Origin: Chara braunii
Taxonomy: Eukaryota > Streptophyta > Charophyceae > Charales > Characeae
Length of the DNA: 55,887 nucleotides
Reading direction: 5' to 3'
Assembly (NCBI GenBank): GCA_003427395.1
Contig: BFEA01001079.1
Coordinates: 115,331-171,217, forward strand
The notes beneath the pieces were generated by a model. The model did no database searches, had not been told where the DNA came from, and saw only the letters and a program-made list of their open reading frames with translations. Shown here piece after piece: positions 1-10,903 of this stretch (positions are counted from its first letter, which is position 1; every line of letters begins with the position of its first letter). A program made the position numbers and the translations under genes.

Positions 1-53
<53 letters not shown>

Positions 54-135
54 TCTCTCTCTCTCTCTGTGACTCTCTCTCTCTCTGTGACTCTCTCTCT
101 CTCTCGCTGGCTCGCTCTCTCTCTCTCGCGCGCGC
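1..135. repeat. (CT)n microsatellite
   Basis: Nearly pure CT dinucleotide run, with occasional GTGA interruptions after position 68 and a short alternating CG stretch at the end. It touches the window edge, so its full length is unknown. No coding potential. Confidence 0.97.
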
Positions 136-438
136 GCGCAGCGTTTGAGCGTGCACAAACGCGAATGAGTGCACGCTCATCTGCGCAGCGCTTAATAGCG
201 CTGATGGGGTGAAATTTCGGTGGGCCATTTTTTTGTTTTTTTTTTCCCTAAAAACATCCAACGGTCGTCTTCAGGTCACCAACCCCCCCAGATCCCCGCC
301 CCTACCCCCCCTCCCCCGCCTGGGACCTTGAAAACCGACACCTAGCCTTCACCTCCCCCGTATTGACTCCGCCCGCGAACCCGAGCGTCGGGCCCGCGCT
401 CAATCACGCGGTTTCACAGCTCTGCAGTAGCAGCACCC
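136..438. other. Unassigned GC-rich spacer
   Basis: No gene seen. The stretch begins with alternating CG, has short self-complementary GCGC/AGCGCT words near 183-202, a T-rich run at 230-246 and C-rich runs at 285-360. It leads directly into the Ty3/Gypsy pol remnant and could be host DNA or degraded element sequence; I cannot tell which. Confidence 0.5.
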
Positions 439-1005
439 CTAACTAACCTAACCAAGAAAGACACTCCCTTTCTTTGGTCCCTTCCTTGTCAGTTGGCTTT
501 CACACGAATCAAGAAGGCCTTGACTCGTGCTCTAGTGCTGAAACTTCCTGACCCCACTTTGTTTTTTGTTCTGACATCTGATGCTAGTCCGTATGGCATT
601 GGGGCAGTACTTGAGCAAGATGATGGAAATGGTCTGAGGCCTGTTGAGTTCATGAGTAAGAAGATAAAGACCCAAAAGCTGCAGAACTCAACCTATAAGA
701 AGGAACTATATGCTCTTGTATGAGCGCTGAAACATTGGAAGCACTTTCTCCTGAGCAGACACTTGAAGATCTTTTAAGATCACTCCACTCTGCAATGGAT
801 GAAGTCCCAGGGAGAGTTGAATGACAAATTGGCACACTACATTCAGTTCATAGATTTGTTTGACTTTGAAATGAAACATAAGAAGGGTTGCTACAACAAA
901 GCAGCAAACGCCCTCTCTTGTAGGCCTGACACTTTTGCGGCAATCTCTTCTACTCACTCCTTTGGAGAGGAGACCTATCATACCATTACCCGGCTACTGC
1001 CTTAG
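439..1005 (+). pseudogene. RT C-terminus and RNase H domain of Ty3/Gypsy pol
   Basis: The frame enters with the LTKKDTPFLW motif that marks the end of Ty3/Gypsy reverse transcriptase. RNase H follows: LTSDASPYGIGAVL carries the DAS catalytic start, PVEFMSKK the next conserved block, and TYKKELYALV the conserved glutamate region. Near 870-925 comes FEMKHKKGCYNKAANALS, the degraded form of the family's gly-lys...ADALSR end motif. TGA at 721, TAA at 775 and TAG at 1003 interrupt one continuous frame. No start codon is expected, because this is an internal part of a polyprotein. Confidence 0.92.
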
Positions 1006-1038
1006 GACCCGACTTATGGACCCATAGTAAGGAATCTG

Positions 1039-2052
1039 CAAGCAGATCCCAATTCTAAAGCAGGCTATGTTATGAGTTCAGACTTGCTGTATACCTACAG
1101 CAGTGGGGAGGAGCGCTTGTGCATTCCCCATGACCAGTCACTCAAGACTTTGTTGATGTCAGAGTGTCATGACGCGTGTGGTCATTTTGGGTTCCTGAAG
1201 TCTTATGCAGCCCTGTCGCAGCGTTTTTTTTGGAAGGAGATGCGGAGTGATCTACCGCGCNGTCATGACGCGTGTGGTCATTTTGGGTTCCTGAAGTCTT
1301 ATGCAGCCCTGTCGCAGCGTTTTTTTTGGAAGGAGATGCGGAGTGATCTACCGCGCTATATTGAAACATGTGAGTTGTGTCAGAGGAAAAAGGTCCAACG
1401 CAGACCTCCTCTTGGACTGCTCAAACCTTTACCTATACCTGATGGTTCTGCTGAATTTATATCCATAGATTTTACAGATCTAGGCAGAACCACCCCTTGT
1501 GGCATGCGTCAGGTTATGGTATGTGTTGACAGGTTCTCTAAGTACGCAGAATTCATCCCCTTACCAGAGGAGGTAAGGGTCCCTACTGTTAGAGCAGTGT
1601 TTGCTGAGAGGTGGGTAACTCACCATGGACCGCCCACTTCCATAGTCAGTGGCAGAGACCCACGATTTTGCAGCAGTGAATGACAGTCCCACTGCAAGGA
1701 CTACCTGCATTCCCGTTTAGATATGACTTCTGGTCGTCACCCTGAAGCCAATGGTCAGGCGGAAGTGATAAACCAAGTCTTGTTTCAATTGCTGCATCCT
1801 GTCATCTCTCCAGACCAACAGGATTGGGATCTCCATCTGGCTCGTGCACAACTTGTGTACAACACCTCCGTTCATTCCTCGACTGAGTTCACACCATACC
1901 GACTTCATTGGGGTCGTGAACCACGACAGCATCTTGATGACATCATCAACAAGGCTAAATCTGACCTGACTCCTGGGACTACTGAATTTGTCAGACATTA
2001 CAGGATTGATGTGGAAAGATCCCGTGCAATTGTTCAAAGCCCAGAAGGTTAA
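1039..2052 (+). pseudogene. Zinc-binding module and integrase core of Ty3/Gypsy pol
   Basis: The HHCC module reads H-x-C-G-H-F-G ... C-E-L-C near 1167-1380. The integrase core follows: SIDFTDLG carries the first aspartate, the VDRFSKYAEFIPLP block is conserved in the family, SGRDPRF carries the second aspartate, and GQAEVINQ carries the glutamate about 35 residues later. A TGA at 1681 breaks the same frame between the second Asp and the Glu, and another stop ends it near 2050. The 95-bp duplication around N1261 adds 96 nt including the N, so it keeps the frame but doubles part of the zinc module. That duplication is probably an assembly error. Confidence 0.92.
1166..1356 (+). other. Exact 95-bp tandem duplication around a single N (assembly join)
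   Basis: Bases 1166-1260 and 1262-1356 read identically, separated by the lone N at 1261. Two perfect copies across a gap symbol are the signature of overlapping contig ends that were scaffolded but not merged. The surrounding pol copy carries many mutations, so a perfect natural duplication is unlikely. Confidence 0.9.
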
Positions 2053-2158
2053 GATTGGACAAGCTAATTGACACCGGCGTCCTTCCCCCATTCGTACTGG
2101 CGATTACGTCTGGGTTGCCAGTTCAGAGTTATCAAGGGAGAAAAATATCTCTCCCAAG

Positions 2159-2560
2159 TTGTTGCCATGTTATCTGGGTCCGTGGCCGGTGTTAGATATA
2201 GTGGGCTCGGATCCTTTTGGCCTGTCGTACGTTCTCGACGTCCCACTGCATCTACAGACCTATCTGGTCTTCCATACATCTAAGTTGTTACCCTTTTCTG
2301 CAGCGGATGCATTCCCAGACCGGCCTCCTCAATATGGGCCACCTATCCCTGGTCGTGGATATGAGGTGGAGTCCATTGAGGATGAGTGGGGCACTGGCCC
2401 TGACCGACAGTATCTTGTGAAGTTTTACTTCCAGCCTCATTCTCAGGACATATGGTTTACTAGGAAAGAACTTCTCAAGACACCAAAGTTTCTAGTTTTG
2501 AGGTACGAGGCTGCTCAGAAGGGTTTACTTCCCCGCTGGTCTCTTCGTCTACACCCCTAG
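2159..2560 (+). pseudogene. C-terminal chromodomain-like tail of the Ty3/Gypsy integrase
   Basis: A 133-codon open segment continues the pol remnant in a different frame after stops at about 2050-2065. It begins with the family's LGPWPVLDIVG block (normally LGPFxVL), then HTSKLLPF, then a region with YEVESIEDEWG, YLVKF and FTRKELLKTP. That order resembles the chromodomain or chromodomain-like end of chromovirus integrases. It stops at TAG 2558. No start codon is expected because it was part of pol. Assignment to a chromovirus lineage is inference. Confidence 0.75.
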
Positions 2561-3716
2561 CTCAGAGGTCCTCGCTCCCCGAGGTGGTAAGCCTGCAATG
2601 ACTTGCTGATTTGGCTGCTAGGATTTGACTGCGCGGCTGTACAGTGACAGCGGTAGGGTTAGATTTGTAATTTTGTTTGTGTCAAGGACTAACCGCTAGT
2701 TCAGTCTAGGAGGAAATTCGTGAGGGACATATCTGTAAATTTGGGAAAATTGTGGGCCCCAAGCAGACTCGAATTTCCTATAGTCTCCTACTGCAATCGA
2801 GCAAACCCGAACTATCACTAGGACGGATGGTCGTCGCGGCCTTGGCCCGTAGTAGCAATCCTATAGCCTATAGCCGGGTAGGGAGAGGCCGAGAGGTCAA
2901 AACTGAAACGATACCGGTCAGTCCAGTTAGGTCTAGGTCTAAGTCTAGGCTAGAACTATTAATAGAGCTAGGTCGGTCAAGGTAGGACTTTTGGGCAATT
3001 CATTTCTTCGTCAGTACCACGAAGTTGAGCCAAGCAAGGAAGGTGACGATTGACTTCAGGCACGGCATCCTAAGTCCCTCGTCGGCGACGACAGCCACAG
3101 CCAGACTGTTCGAGCTCGCCATAGCTGGGGTGTTCTCTAAGCACTCACCCTTGAGGGTGACTGCGACTGTCTGGGCTATCAGGAGGCTCTACATAGTGGT
3201 TTGTGGGTGGACTACTGTCGCTGCTACTTCGTCACGGTTACCTGCGTGGCAGAGACAGTGGCGCTGCAGCCTAGCTGCAGCTTTCATCGTCAGAGTTCCT
3301 ACATCGACACTTAGTACTTCATCGCTGGTTTTGTTCTTCATCTTGGTGGTTGGCGCTGGCCTCAGGGAGGCACATCTAGGGTAGTGCAACTAACAGGGTA
3401 TAAGTGTGGGAGTGAGGGTGGAGTTTAGTAGTGGCAAGATACTGGGACGATTATTGGTTCAGATTGGCTCAAACTTGGTTATGTTCTTTTGTTATCCTCA
3501 CCAATGTCGTCTTATGATTGGTTGTTGGGAGTATTGTCAGAGAGTGAAAAACACTCGGTGTTATCTCCACACCTGCGTGTAACTGTTTTTCGTTGTCTAC
3601 TCTGTCCGTGTGTACTCTGTCTTCTCTCCCCTTCTTCTTATGCATGTATGGGTATGCTTGAGATTGTCTGAGTGCGAGCGTTGATTGAATTCGACAGACA
3701 ACCAAAATCATAACAC
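2561..3716 (+). other. Possible 3' end of the Gypsy element (PPT-like tract, LTR not delimited)
   Basis: No gene. A purine-rich tract at 2706-2727 (AGGAGGAAATTCGTGAGGGA) is followed at 2734 by TG, which is where a polypurine tract and the start of a 3' LTR would be expected. I cannot find the other LTR or a clear end, so the LTR call is only a suggestion. The rest is mixed-composition sequence with no recognisable motif. Confidence 0.3.
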
Positions 3717-3736
3717 AGCAGTAGCGGGTGGCAAGG

Positions 3737-3905
3737 GCTGATGTGGCACTACGCTGCTGCTGACGTGGCACCGATCGGCTGCGGACGTGGCACGAATACT
3801 TGCTGACGTGTTGCTCACGTGTCCTGCTAGTGTGGTCTGCTGACGTGTCACTGCTGATATGGCCGGCTGACATGGCCGGCTTAGATGTCACTGTTGACGT
3901 GGCAA
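3737..3905 (+). repeat. Degenerate array of GCTGACGTGGCAC-type motifs
   Basis: Copies of a 13-bp word start at 3737, 3759, 3781, 3802, 3839 and 3893, with weaker copies at 3825, 3853 and 3866. Spacing is about 22 bp at first, then about 13-14 bp. The core TGACGTGG/TGACGTGT contains the ACGT centre bound by plant bZIP factors, but binding here is speculation. A lone similar word occurs at about 4598. Confidence 0.8.
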
Positions 3906-5044
3906 CTCACCAATGCCGCAGCAGTAAAGAAGAAAAGGACAAATGGGTAATGAAGGAGAGAAGAAAAGTAGCAATGGACTAGCACTTCCCGTCCCCCCTT
4001 TTGATTGCCCAGATAAAGAGTCACTAATGAGAGATGAAAAGATCGAACTTGCTTGAAAAACGATTTAAAAAAAATAAAAATAAATTTTTTTTTGAAATCT
4101 GCAAGTTCGGTCGGTCTCCTCAATCCCCAAAGTCCCGAAGTTAAAAGAATAAAAAAATAAAATTAAAAAAAATGGAACTGCAGACTGCAGGTGTAACGAA
4201 GAGAAAAAAATAATTAATCAGAACTACAAAAAAACAATTTCGAAAGTTCGGGTAATTTCGAAATTTTAAAAGAATTAAGACTATGGAATATTCAGATCAG
4301 AGTATGCGCAGCAATTTTCGATTTTGAAAAATGTGATTCACAAAATACAACTTCACCAAGAGAAATCTTAAAGAAAATAAAATTTGTCAAAGCAGCGAGA
4401 AATTCGAAATTCCAAAAAATAGGGGGAAATCGAATTTTTCAGCTATTGGTTAATGCGCGATTCGAGATTTTTTCGGGAAAAAAAAAACAAACTGAGTTTG
4501 CGCAAAAAAAAAAAAATCTAAAATTCAGAAAATATATTTTTTTTGAGGAAATTTTGACGGTTAGGCAGAGTTGCGATCAATCAATCAATCGTCGTCTGCT
4601 GACGTGTCATTCGTTGATCCACCTCGCAACACCACTGACCAAATCTGAAAAGAACAAAAACTAAAGTCGGAGGTGTATCTTTCCACGATCAGAAGGAAGA
4701 TACATTGTCCATTTTGCACTATGGTGAGTAATGCGGGGAGATCCAAAATCAGCACATGAAACGAACCTGTCGCGCATGCACTAACGAGCAATAGTCTGAT
4801 GGCCACGGAAAAATTTAAAAAAGGAAAATTTTGAAAAATGTCTGAGGGAATAAACTCACACTCAAAGTTTTTCAACTGAATGTATACTCACACTGGGACC
4901 TTTTTACTTATTTCGGACGTAATTTTTGCCAGATACATCCACTTCTGACTGTAAATGCGGTCAGAAACAATTAGGATAGTGTTAGTGTGAGTTACGGTCT
5001 AAGCCAGGGCGTACTACCACTTCCAATTTTGTAAATGTATGTGA
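3906..5044. other. AT-rich unassigned stretch
   Basis: Long A and T runs, for example near 4065-4095, 4140-4170 and 4480-4545, without a convincing open frame, hairpin array or repeat. It may be internal or untranslated sequence of the neighbouring retroelement remnants. Confidence 0.5.
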
Positions 5045-5236
5045 ATGGAATCACGTATAGAGTTCAGTTTAAAAAAGGCAAGTGCAAGCACTATTTTTTT
5101 CATTTTTATTATTTTTTTTCCTTTGAACATCGCATGTGATTTTTGTGGGGAGGTCAGCCATATGCCTCGCAGGTGTAAGGAAGCGAGACGAGCCCGAAAG
5201 AATGATAAGGGAAGTGACGTGACCGACCCAATATAG
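5045..5236 (+). pseudogene. Gag zinc-knuckle (CCHC) fragment
   Basis: The 63-codon segment contains C-D-F-C-G-E-V-S-H-M-P-R-R-C at 5135-5176. This is an exact CX2CX4HX4C zinc knuckle, followed by a basic stretch (KEARRARKNDK). This is the RNA-binding signature of retrotransposon gag nucleocapsid. The upstream codons are an AT-rich low-complexity run and probably not original coding sequence. Its orientation matches the pol remnant at 439-2560, but it lies downstream of it, so it belongs to another copy or a rearranged one. Confidence 0.6.
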
Positions 5237-6099
5237 TCTAGGCTCAGCTGAAGGCAGAGGCATTGAGTCCAGATGACTTATACAATGGGAGTTGATTGCG
5301 GGAGAGGGAAAACAGATTGGAGGGGAACTCTCACTATAATGGTCCGGTAAGGCAACTTGAACCGTAGATAGGAGTAAAGCTCAACCATATAGGTGAAGCC
5401 AAGAGGTAATGAGTGAGTAGGGGCTGGTTCGCCTATACGTTAGTAAGATCAGAGCTTCCCGTGTACAGAGGCTGAGCTAGATATGTGTATATTTAGATGT
5501 AGTCACGACTAACTTATCCATCTGTACATATATAGGTTGTAGTACTAGATGATTCATTCGTTCCCTCTTTTCGGTGTGATTCAGGTGGTTGTATCCAAAT
5601 GGGTGATATGTTGGCGTGTGCAGTCGGAATGGATTGGCGTGTCTTTAGTTCTTGTGTAGGTTTGGGTATATTCCGAAGTATTTGTGTGTTCGAGACGTGG
5701 GTTACTCAGCAAAGTGGGATGTGAGGGCTGGGTACCTATGTTGTTTTTGAGAGGGACCTTTTATCTTGGTGTATATATTGAGTTGAGACCCTATGAGGCT
5801 TGATTCTTGTAACGATCACTATCACTCTCACCGGTGTGGTTCTATCCTGATGAATGTTAGCTTTGTGTGAAAGATGTGTGAATGCGTGACATGTAAAGTT
5901 GTCTACTCCTCGGTATACTCGTGCGGTCTGCCCACGGGCAGCTGATAGGGCAGAGTATAAGGGGAGGAAGCGCAGCCTATTTTGTGAAAGGTTGTGAGGA
6001 TTTTTAGAAGATTTATGAGTCTTTGAGACTCAAGTGCTTCACCATGCCAATTGTTAATTGCTTAAGTTGTGACGAGGACCCATAAGATGGTTTCTCAGT
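5237..6099. other. Unassigned spacer
   Basis: No gene, no clear repeat. T- and G-rich on the given strand, with many short ORFs that look random. Could be leader or LTR of a divergent retroelement. Confidence 0.5.
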
Positions 6100-6442
6100 G
6101 ATGTTTTGTTCTATGAAGAAACCCTTGGATTTTTGGAAACGGGGATGTTGTGTGTTATGATGAGACCCCCTCAAATTTTTGAGAAGAGGAAGTTTGGTTT
6201 TATGATGAGACCCCTCGTGATTTTTGGAAGAGGGAGTGTTTTGTTCTGTGGTGAGACCCCTCGTGATTTTTGGAAGAGGGAGTGTTTTGTTCTGTGGTGA
6301 GACCCCTCGTGATTTTTGGAAAATGGGGTGTTTTGTTCTGTGGCGAGACCCCTCGTGATTTTTTGGAAGAGGGGGTGTTTTGTTTTATGATGAGAGCCCC
6401 TTGGATTTTTGGAAAAGGGAATGTTTTTGTTGTTGGAAGACT
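6100..6442 (+). repeat. 46-bp minisatellite, about 7 copies
   Basis: The word CCCCTCGTGATTTTTGGAAG recurs with starts at about 6166, 6211, 6257, 6303, 6349 and 6397, a period of 45-48 bp, with a degenerate first copy at about 6121. Each unit continues with GAGGGAGTGTTTTGTTCTGTGG. The central copies (6211-6349) are nearly identical, indicating recent expansion. A perfect 9-bp palindrome with a 2-nt loop (6440-6459) ends the array. Confidence 0.93.
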
Positions 6443-6459
6443 CACCTTCAAAGGTGAGT
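6440..6459. repeat. Perfect palindrome ending the minisatellite
   Basis: ACTCACCTT and AAGGTGAGT flank a 2-nt CA spacer. The right arm also reads as a splice-donor-like AAG|GTGAGT on + and the left arm as the same on -. Confidence 0.8.
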
Positions 6460-6825
6460 AAACTGATTCATGGCATGGTAAGTTGTCTGATGAGTCATAA
6501 AGTCTGACGGAAAGGGTCACGTTTTACTTGGAATATTTGAGAAGGTCACAATGAGTGCAGGGCGAGCGATGTCTCAGGATGGGTGGCTGCAGGCTCAGAT
6601 CAAGTCAGGGGTCACGACCTTGTGGACCTAGCGGTGATTTTGTTTGTGAGCATGCGAAGGATGCCATGCCGTTTTGTGGGAGGGTTGGTAAATGCCTTCA
6701 TACCCCTACGTAATCGCGCAGTGGGCCTGTGATTTTGTTTTGCGACGCTTTGTCTAACCACTTGTGCTAGTTCTAGGACATATTGAGGAAGACCAAACTA
6801 ACGGTAAAACGTTAGTACCTCTTGG
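6460..6825. other. Unassigned spacer
   Basis: No gene or repeat recognised between the minisatellite and the dispersed repeat that follows. Confidence 0.5.
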
Positions 6826-7300
6826 GCGTAACCCCCGTTGGATGGCTGCTAGCCGGCGCAACCTGGCTGCGGGACCGCGGGGTAAGAGTTTAAGGGGGGT
6901 TGTCAGCCCCAGCGAAATTACTCCGCGGGATAGTGATGGTTGATAATTTTTGGGGAATCTTGATTAAATGCTTATAAGGGGAAAACCTATCGTTGCATAA
7001 CCAACGAGGGGTACTGCCGTTAAATAACAATGCGGTGCGCCGTAGTCCTGGCCCGATCAGCCAGGCTATGGTGGGCCAAGATGGAGACCTAGCCTTTCTG
7101 TACTAGACTGCAGAAAGAGCTGAGTGGATATTAAGTATACATATGTACGTATGTGTATTTGATTGCCAGAGATTTTATGAGAAGGAAGGCGAGAGTGCCT
7201 TCAAAGGTCTCGATTAAGGCGCGCGACCCTAGTTTTGCTAGGACTGGGGACACCCAACGAGAAGCCGAAGGTTGTCTATGACTAGGGAGAGAACGATTGG
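6826..7300 (+). repeat. Dispersed repeat, copy 1 (second copy at 51566-52000)
   Basis: Shares an ordered series of words with 51566-52000: TTGGG-CGTAAC-CCC near the start, then GCA(T/C)AACCAA..GGGG-ACT(G/A)CCGTTAA, a block around GG(C/T)CTGATCAGCAGG-like sequence, ATGGTGGGCCAAGATGGAGAC, and AGGTCTCG(A/G)TTAAG. The two copies are clearly related but strongly diverged. The first block can form a short hairpin. In the distant copy it precedes LTR-type sequence, so this may be part of an older LTR. Confidence 0.7.
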
Positions 7301-7533
7301 GAAGGTTTTTGGAACTTATGCGGTCAGCGTCCTAATTTCTGGGCAGTGAGAGGCCCGGGTTAGGAGCCTGGCAGCATATAGTTGTGAAGGCATGGTTTGA
7401 TGGAGACCTCTACCCTGTATTTGTCGGCTAATCGGATAGGCTCCTTTCTCATCAGCATTTGGAGTGTGGATGAATTTATAGCTTTCTGATTTGGCGAAGC
7501 GACGGGGACGTCGCGTAAAATGGTCCGCTAAGC
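7301..7533. other. Left flank of giant LTR copy A
   Basis: No gene. Ends at GCTAAGC immediately before the TGTCGG start of LTR copy A. No 4-6 bp target-site duplication is evident, because the sequence after the other LTR end (15557) does not match. Confidence 0.5.
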
Positions 7534-7570
7534 TGTCGGCGCGAATACCCTTACAAGGGTATCCGCCCTC
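7534..7570 (+). repeat. LTR terminal hairpin, copy A
   Basis: Just inside the TGTCGG end lies ATACCCTTACAAGGGTAT, a perfect 8-bp stem with a 2-nt loop. The same palindrome sits at the same place in copy B (about 34746-34763) and, with a longer stem, at the ends of the 310-bp elements at 37644 and 52679. Retention in different LTR families points to a function such as integrase recognition or RNA structure, which is inference. Confidence 0.8.
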
Positions 7571-10341
7571 GTTTTTGTAGATGACAGAAAATAAGTTTTG
7601 CTAAAGCATACCTCGCAAGGCGCGGTAGTATCAATAATTTATGCTAGCTGAAGGTTGACTAGGAATAGAGAGTGTGTGGGCGCGCAGACTTAAGGCGCGC
7701 GTGATTCCCCCTCTTTGATCATGATTGTGGGACCGACATGGGTGCCAGTCGTTTTGTGCTATTATAAATATTATTTATTTTTGATCAAGCCAGGATTTAG
7801 GAATACTTTTTTTTTTTTCTCTCTTCCGTTTAGTACGGTTGACGACTCAGTGAGCATATACGGACATGTGGCGGATCCAGATGATGGGACCTGATGGATA
7901 CGACCAAGGAAGGGTAGCCGCGGCACGGTCGGTAGACCAACACGGACTTTCGGCGGCCGTGAGTGCAAGCGGAGGTTGAAGAGTGGCCCTGAGCCCCGTG
8001 TGTTATTGTTTCATCTAGGATTCCGAGCCTGCTAGTACCAAGTTTGGGCTTAGCCTTATAGGTTACAATATTGGACTGACATTACGAAGGTTTGGGGATC
8101 GAGGCCGGTGAGCGTTGACGCAGCGGTAGCGAAGCATCGAGGAGGAAGCCTATGGGGTTGAGGGCCCGACGGGGCTATCCCCCTTCGTTTTTTTGTTTAC
8201 AGGCGCGGTGGAGGGGGTGCCGATCCGTAGGGCTGCCCGTTAAAGTTCGCCGTTCCAGTTTTATTACTTTACTTTTTTTTAGCCTCCTTTTTATTTTTGT
8301 TTTACTCGCGTCTCGTTCTGGGATGCGATATCGAGCCTGATGCAGGGTCGCGTGGGATGTGTTGTATTCGCGGGGTTGCCTGAGGGGCAATTACCAAACC
8401 TGTTTTTGTGGCTGCGTCGGAGCCGCGCCTCGTTTGGCACTGGGACGCGGTGCTGTGGGCGGAACGCGGAGCAGAAACTCGGTTGGCATCCGAGCCGGTG
8501 AGTGGTTAGCCGAGGAGGGGAGAAACCTATCTGGGGGGGACCAGCCGTGGGTGCACAGTCGGCCCACCGCTGATTGCCGCGAGAGGTTTGAGTGTGAGCA
8601 TGCCCTTTGGGACCCAAAAGTTGAAGATGGGGAAGTTGTGCCTTGGGAACCAAGGCGGAGGCAGCCGTGGCGCTGACCGTGCGCAGGCATTAATCCGCAC
8701 GGAACCCCCTCTACTCCGGACTTCAAAGTTCTCATTTAATATTTGCTACTACCGGTGAAGGTCGTACCGGGCCCAGTCTACCAAAGTCCACGTATAGGTC
8801 TTACAGCAGACCACGTCCTCAGTCCCGAGGCTAGTTGTTTGAGTGGAGCTTGGCTATTTGGGGCCCGAGGTGGTGGCGGACGGTGCCGGGATGCTGGGGC
8901 AGTAGGAGTCACGGGACCCGAGGAGCGGCTTGGCTAGGGTATGATCGACCGAAAAGGGGAGAATATGCAGCGCGGCGGCCACGGGCGTGTGCATATTTCT
9001 TCGGACTTGGGTGAAGGGGCACTGTGGTGGGAGGCCGCGGTCACATATCGAACCACCTCATAGTAGTAGCCAGAGGGGCAGGGCACATCGGACTGTGTTT
9101 GGCGATGTCAGGCCGCTGTGTGCTGACGTTGCGCAGTAGCAGAAGGAGATGGGGCTTGAAGGCAGCAGAGAGAAAGGTGTATGAGGAGGAGCGGAGTGGG
9201 CAGCGGCGGAGGCGAAGTGGACAGACCAGGAAGACGAGGGCAAGCGAATCCAGGCGGATAAAATGTGCTAGGTGCGTGTGGGGCCAGGGAGAGCGCAGGA
9301 AGAGCCAGCTTGAGCTATGGCAGGGCGGAGGAGTGGAGTACGTGAGAGATAGCGGAGGAGGGGCTGGTCAGGCAGCGCTGCCGCAGCAACGGACGGAGTG
9401 ATAGCGCAGCAGGTGCCGGGTATTAGGATTGCGGAACGCAGCAGGGGGGCTGTCGAGGCGGGCTGCGTTATGCAGCGGCGAGCTGGCCAGGTAGCGAAGC
9501 GGGCGGTCGGGCATTGCGCGAGCAATGACAGACGAAGATATGATGGGCAACACTTGAACGGGGCCGGAAGATAGCAGAGGGCGGAAGGAACGTGGCCGCA
9601 TTGTTGCACTGGGTGCATGCGAGTGTGAGAAGATGGAAGTGGCGGAGGTAAGGGCGGCTAGTTCGCCCGATTCTCAGTAGAATCGGGCACGGAAGGGCTG
9701 TAAGTAGGAGTTTTTGGGAAGGGTGACCCCGTTGGTGGTGTCAGTCTTTCAGACTAGGTGAATAGGATCAGAGTTAGATGGAGAAGTTGCTGCGTGGGCT
9801 ATGGCGGAACGAGGAAAACGAGGAGTGGAAGACTATGTAGCTCGCTCGTTTTTGAACGAATTCGGACGGGGGAGGATTAGAATCAGGGGTTTCGGGGTGG
9901 GCGACCCTGATTCCGAAGTCAGAGTTGGCGGAAGGTTGGTAGAAAGGGACATAGTAGAAAAACGAGCTCCGTGAAGTCCTCGGGAGAAGGAGATGGCGGG
10001 GGTGTGGAAACGAGTTATGCCTCATCTATCCGTAAGGTTGGGAGAAAGGAGATGTAGGTGAGAGGTTTTAGGGGTAGGCGAATCTAGCTCTTAAGTTAGT
10101 TTTTAGGGAAAGTTAGTAGAATGGGTGCTAGTAGGAAATAACACTGCGCGGGAGATGGCGGAGAGCAAGAAAGGGGGAAATAGCTGGTTAGATGTAGGAT
10201 GAACCTACCCGTATGCTAAGGGCGGATCCGTTCAATACTGTGCACCTTGTTGATGGGAATAGTGTGGGGGAGTGGGGAGATCGACCGGCAGGTCGTAAAG
10301 GGAGAGGTAGAGAAATAAGGCGAAGAGAAGAAAATACGTAC

Positions 10342-10744
10342 CTGGTCTGTCCCTTGGGGGAGATTCGTTCCTGGCCGGTATGCTCGAGGAGCTCGATGCG
10401 AGCACAGGCCAAACCGTAGTGAAGGTAGGCAGCGGGTTGAAGGCTTACCTACCAGCCGAGGCACTGCTCAGGCCGTCATTCAGAGTAACGAAGGGGCAAC
10501 CGCGGGGATGGAGGCTTGCTTGCTGGTCACCACACTGCGCAGCTTGTCAGCCAAACCAACGAGGGACGAACTGCTGGGAACGCTTACCTGACCAGTAGTT
10601 GTCACACAAAAAAACAGCCTGCGACAAGCATATAGAGGAAGAGAAACCAACGAGGATTTCCTCGGTAGCGGCGAGCGAACCGAGAATAGCCCAGACTGTT
10701 GATCTCGGGTCGGGCGGGAGCATCCGCCCAGTTTAAGCATATAA
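10342..10744 (-). other. Antisense exon-like segment in LTR copy A
   Basis: On - this stretch follows a long CT tract ending TTCTATCTTAG (a strong 3' splice-site pattern) and ends at ACCAG|GTACGT (a donor pattern). It carries an 86-codon ORF from ATG 10740 (MLKLGGCSRPTRDQQSG...). Copy B has the equivalent segment at 31588-31989 with the same borders, almost the same length and the same ORF start. The protein resembles nothing I know. A real transcript is unproven. Confidence 0.45.
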
Positions 10745-10759
10745 CTAAGATAGAAGAGA

Positions 10760-10802
<43 letters not shown>
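10745..10802. repeat. (AG)n microsatellite in LTR copy A
   Basis: About 55 bp of AG/AAAG repeats on +, which is CT-rich on -. Copy B has the matching (CT)n at 31524-31577 on +. On the antisense strand it directly precedes the TTCTATCTTAG acceptor-like sequence. Confidence 0.9.
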
Positions 10803-10804
<2 letters not shown>

Positions 10805-10903
10805 GGAGGGGACTTACATGCGGGTCAGTGTGATGCCCAGTCCCTTAAGCAAGGCAGTGGGGGGACACGTGGACATGCATTCGACCATGCTCGTTGACAG
10901 GCT

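Larger units (their letters stand above)
439..2560 (+). mobile_element. pol: Decayed Ty3/Gypsy retrotransposon pol, 5'-truncated
   Basis: Readable domains run in Ty3/Gypsy order: the end of reverse transcriptase (LTKKDTPFLW), RNase H, an HHCC zinc-binding module, a DDE integrase core and a C-terminal chromodomain-like tail. The catalytic part of reverse transcriptase, the protease and gag are missing upstream. In-frame stops occur near 721, 775, 1003, 1681 and 2050, and the tail lies in another frame, so the copy is dead. The order RNase H before integrase excludes Ty1/Copia. The variants and intervening stops suggest an old copy. Confidence 0.93.

Noticed and set aside
3025-3384. 119-codon ORF on +
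   Set aside because: No motif, not repeated in the window and no supporting context.
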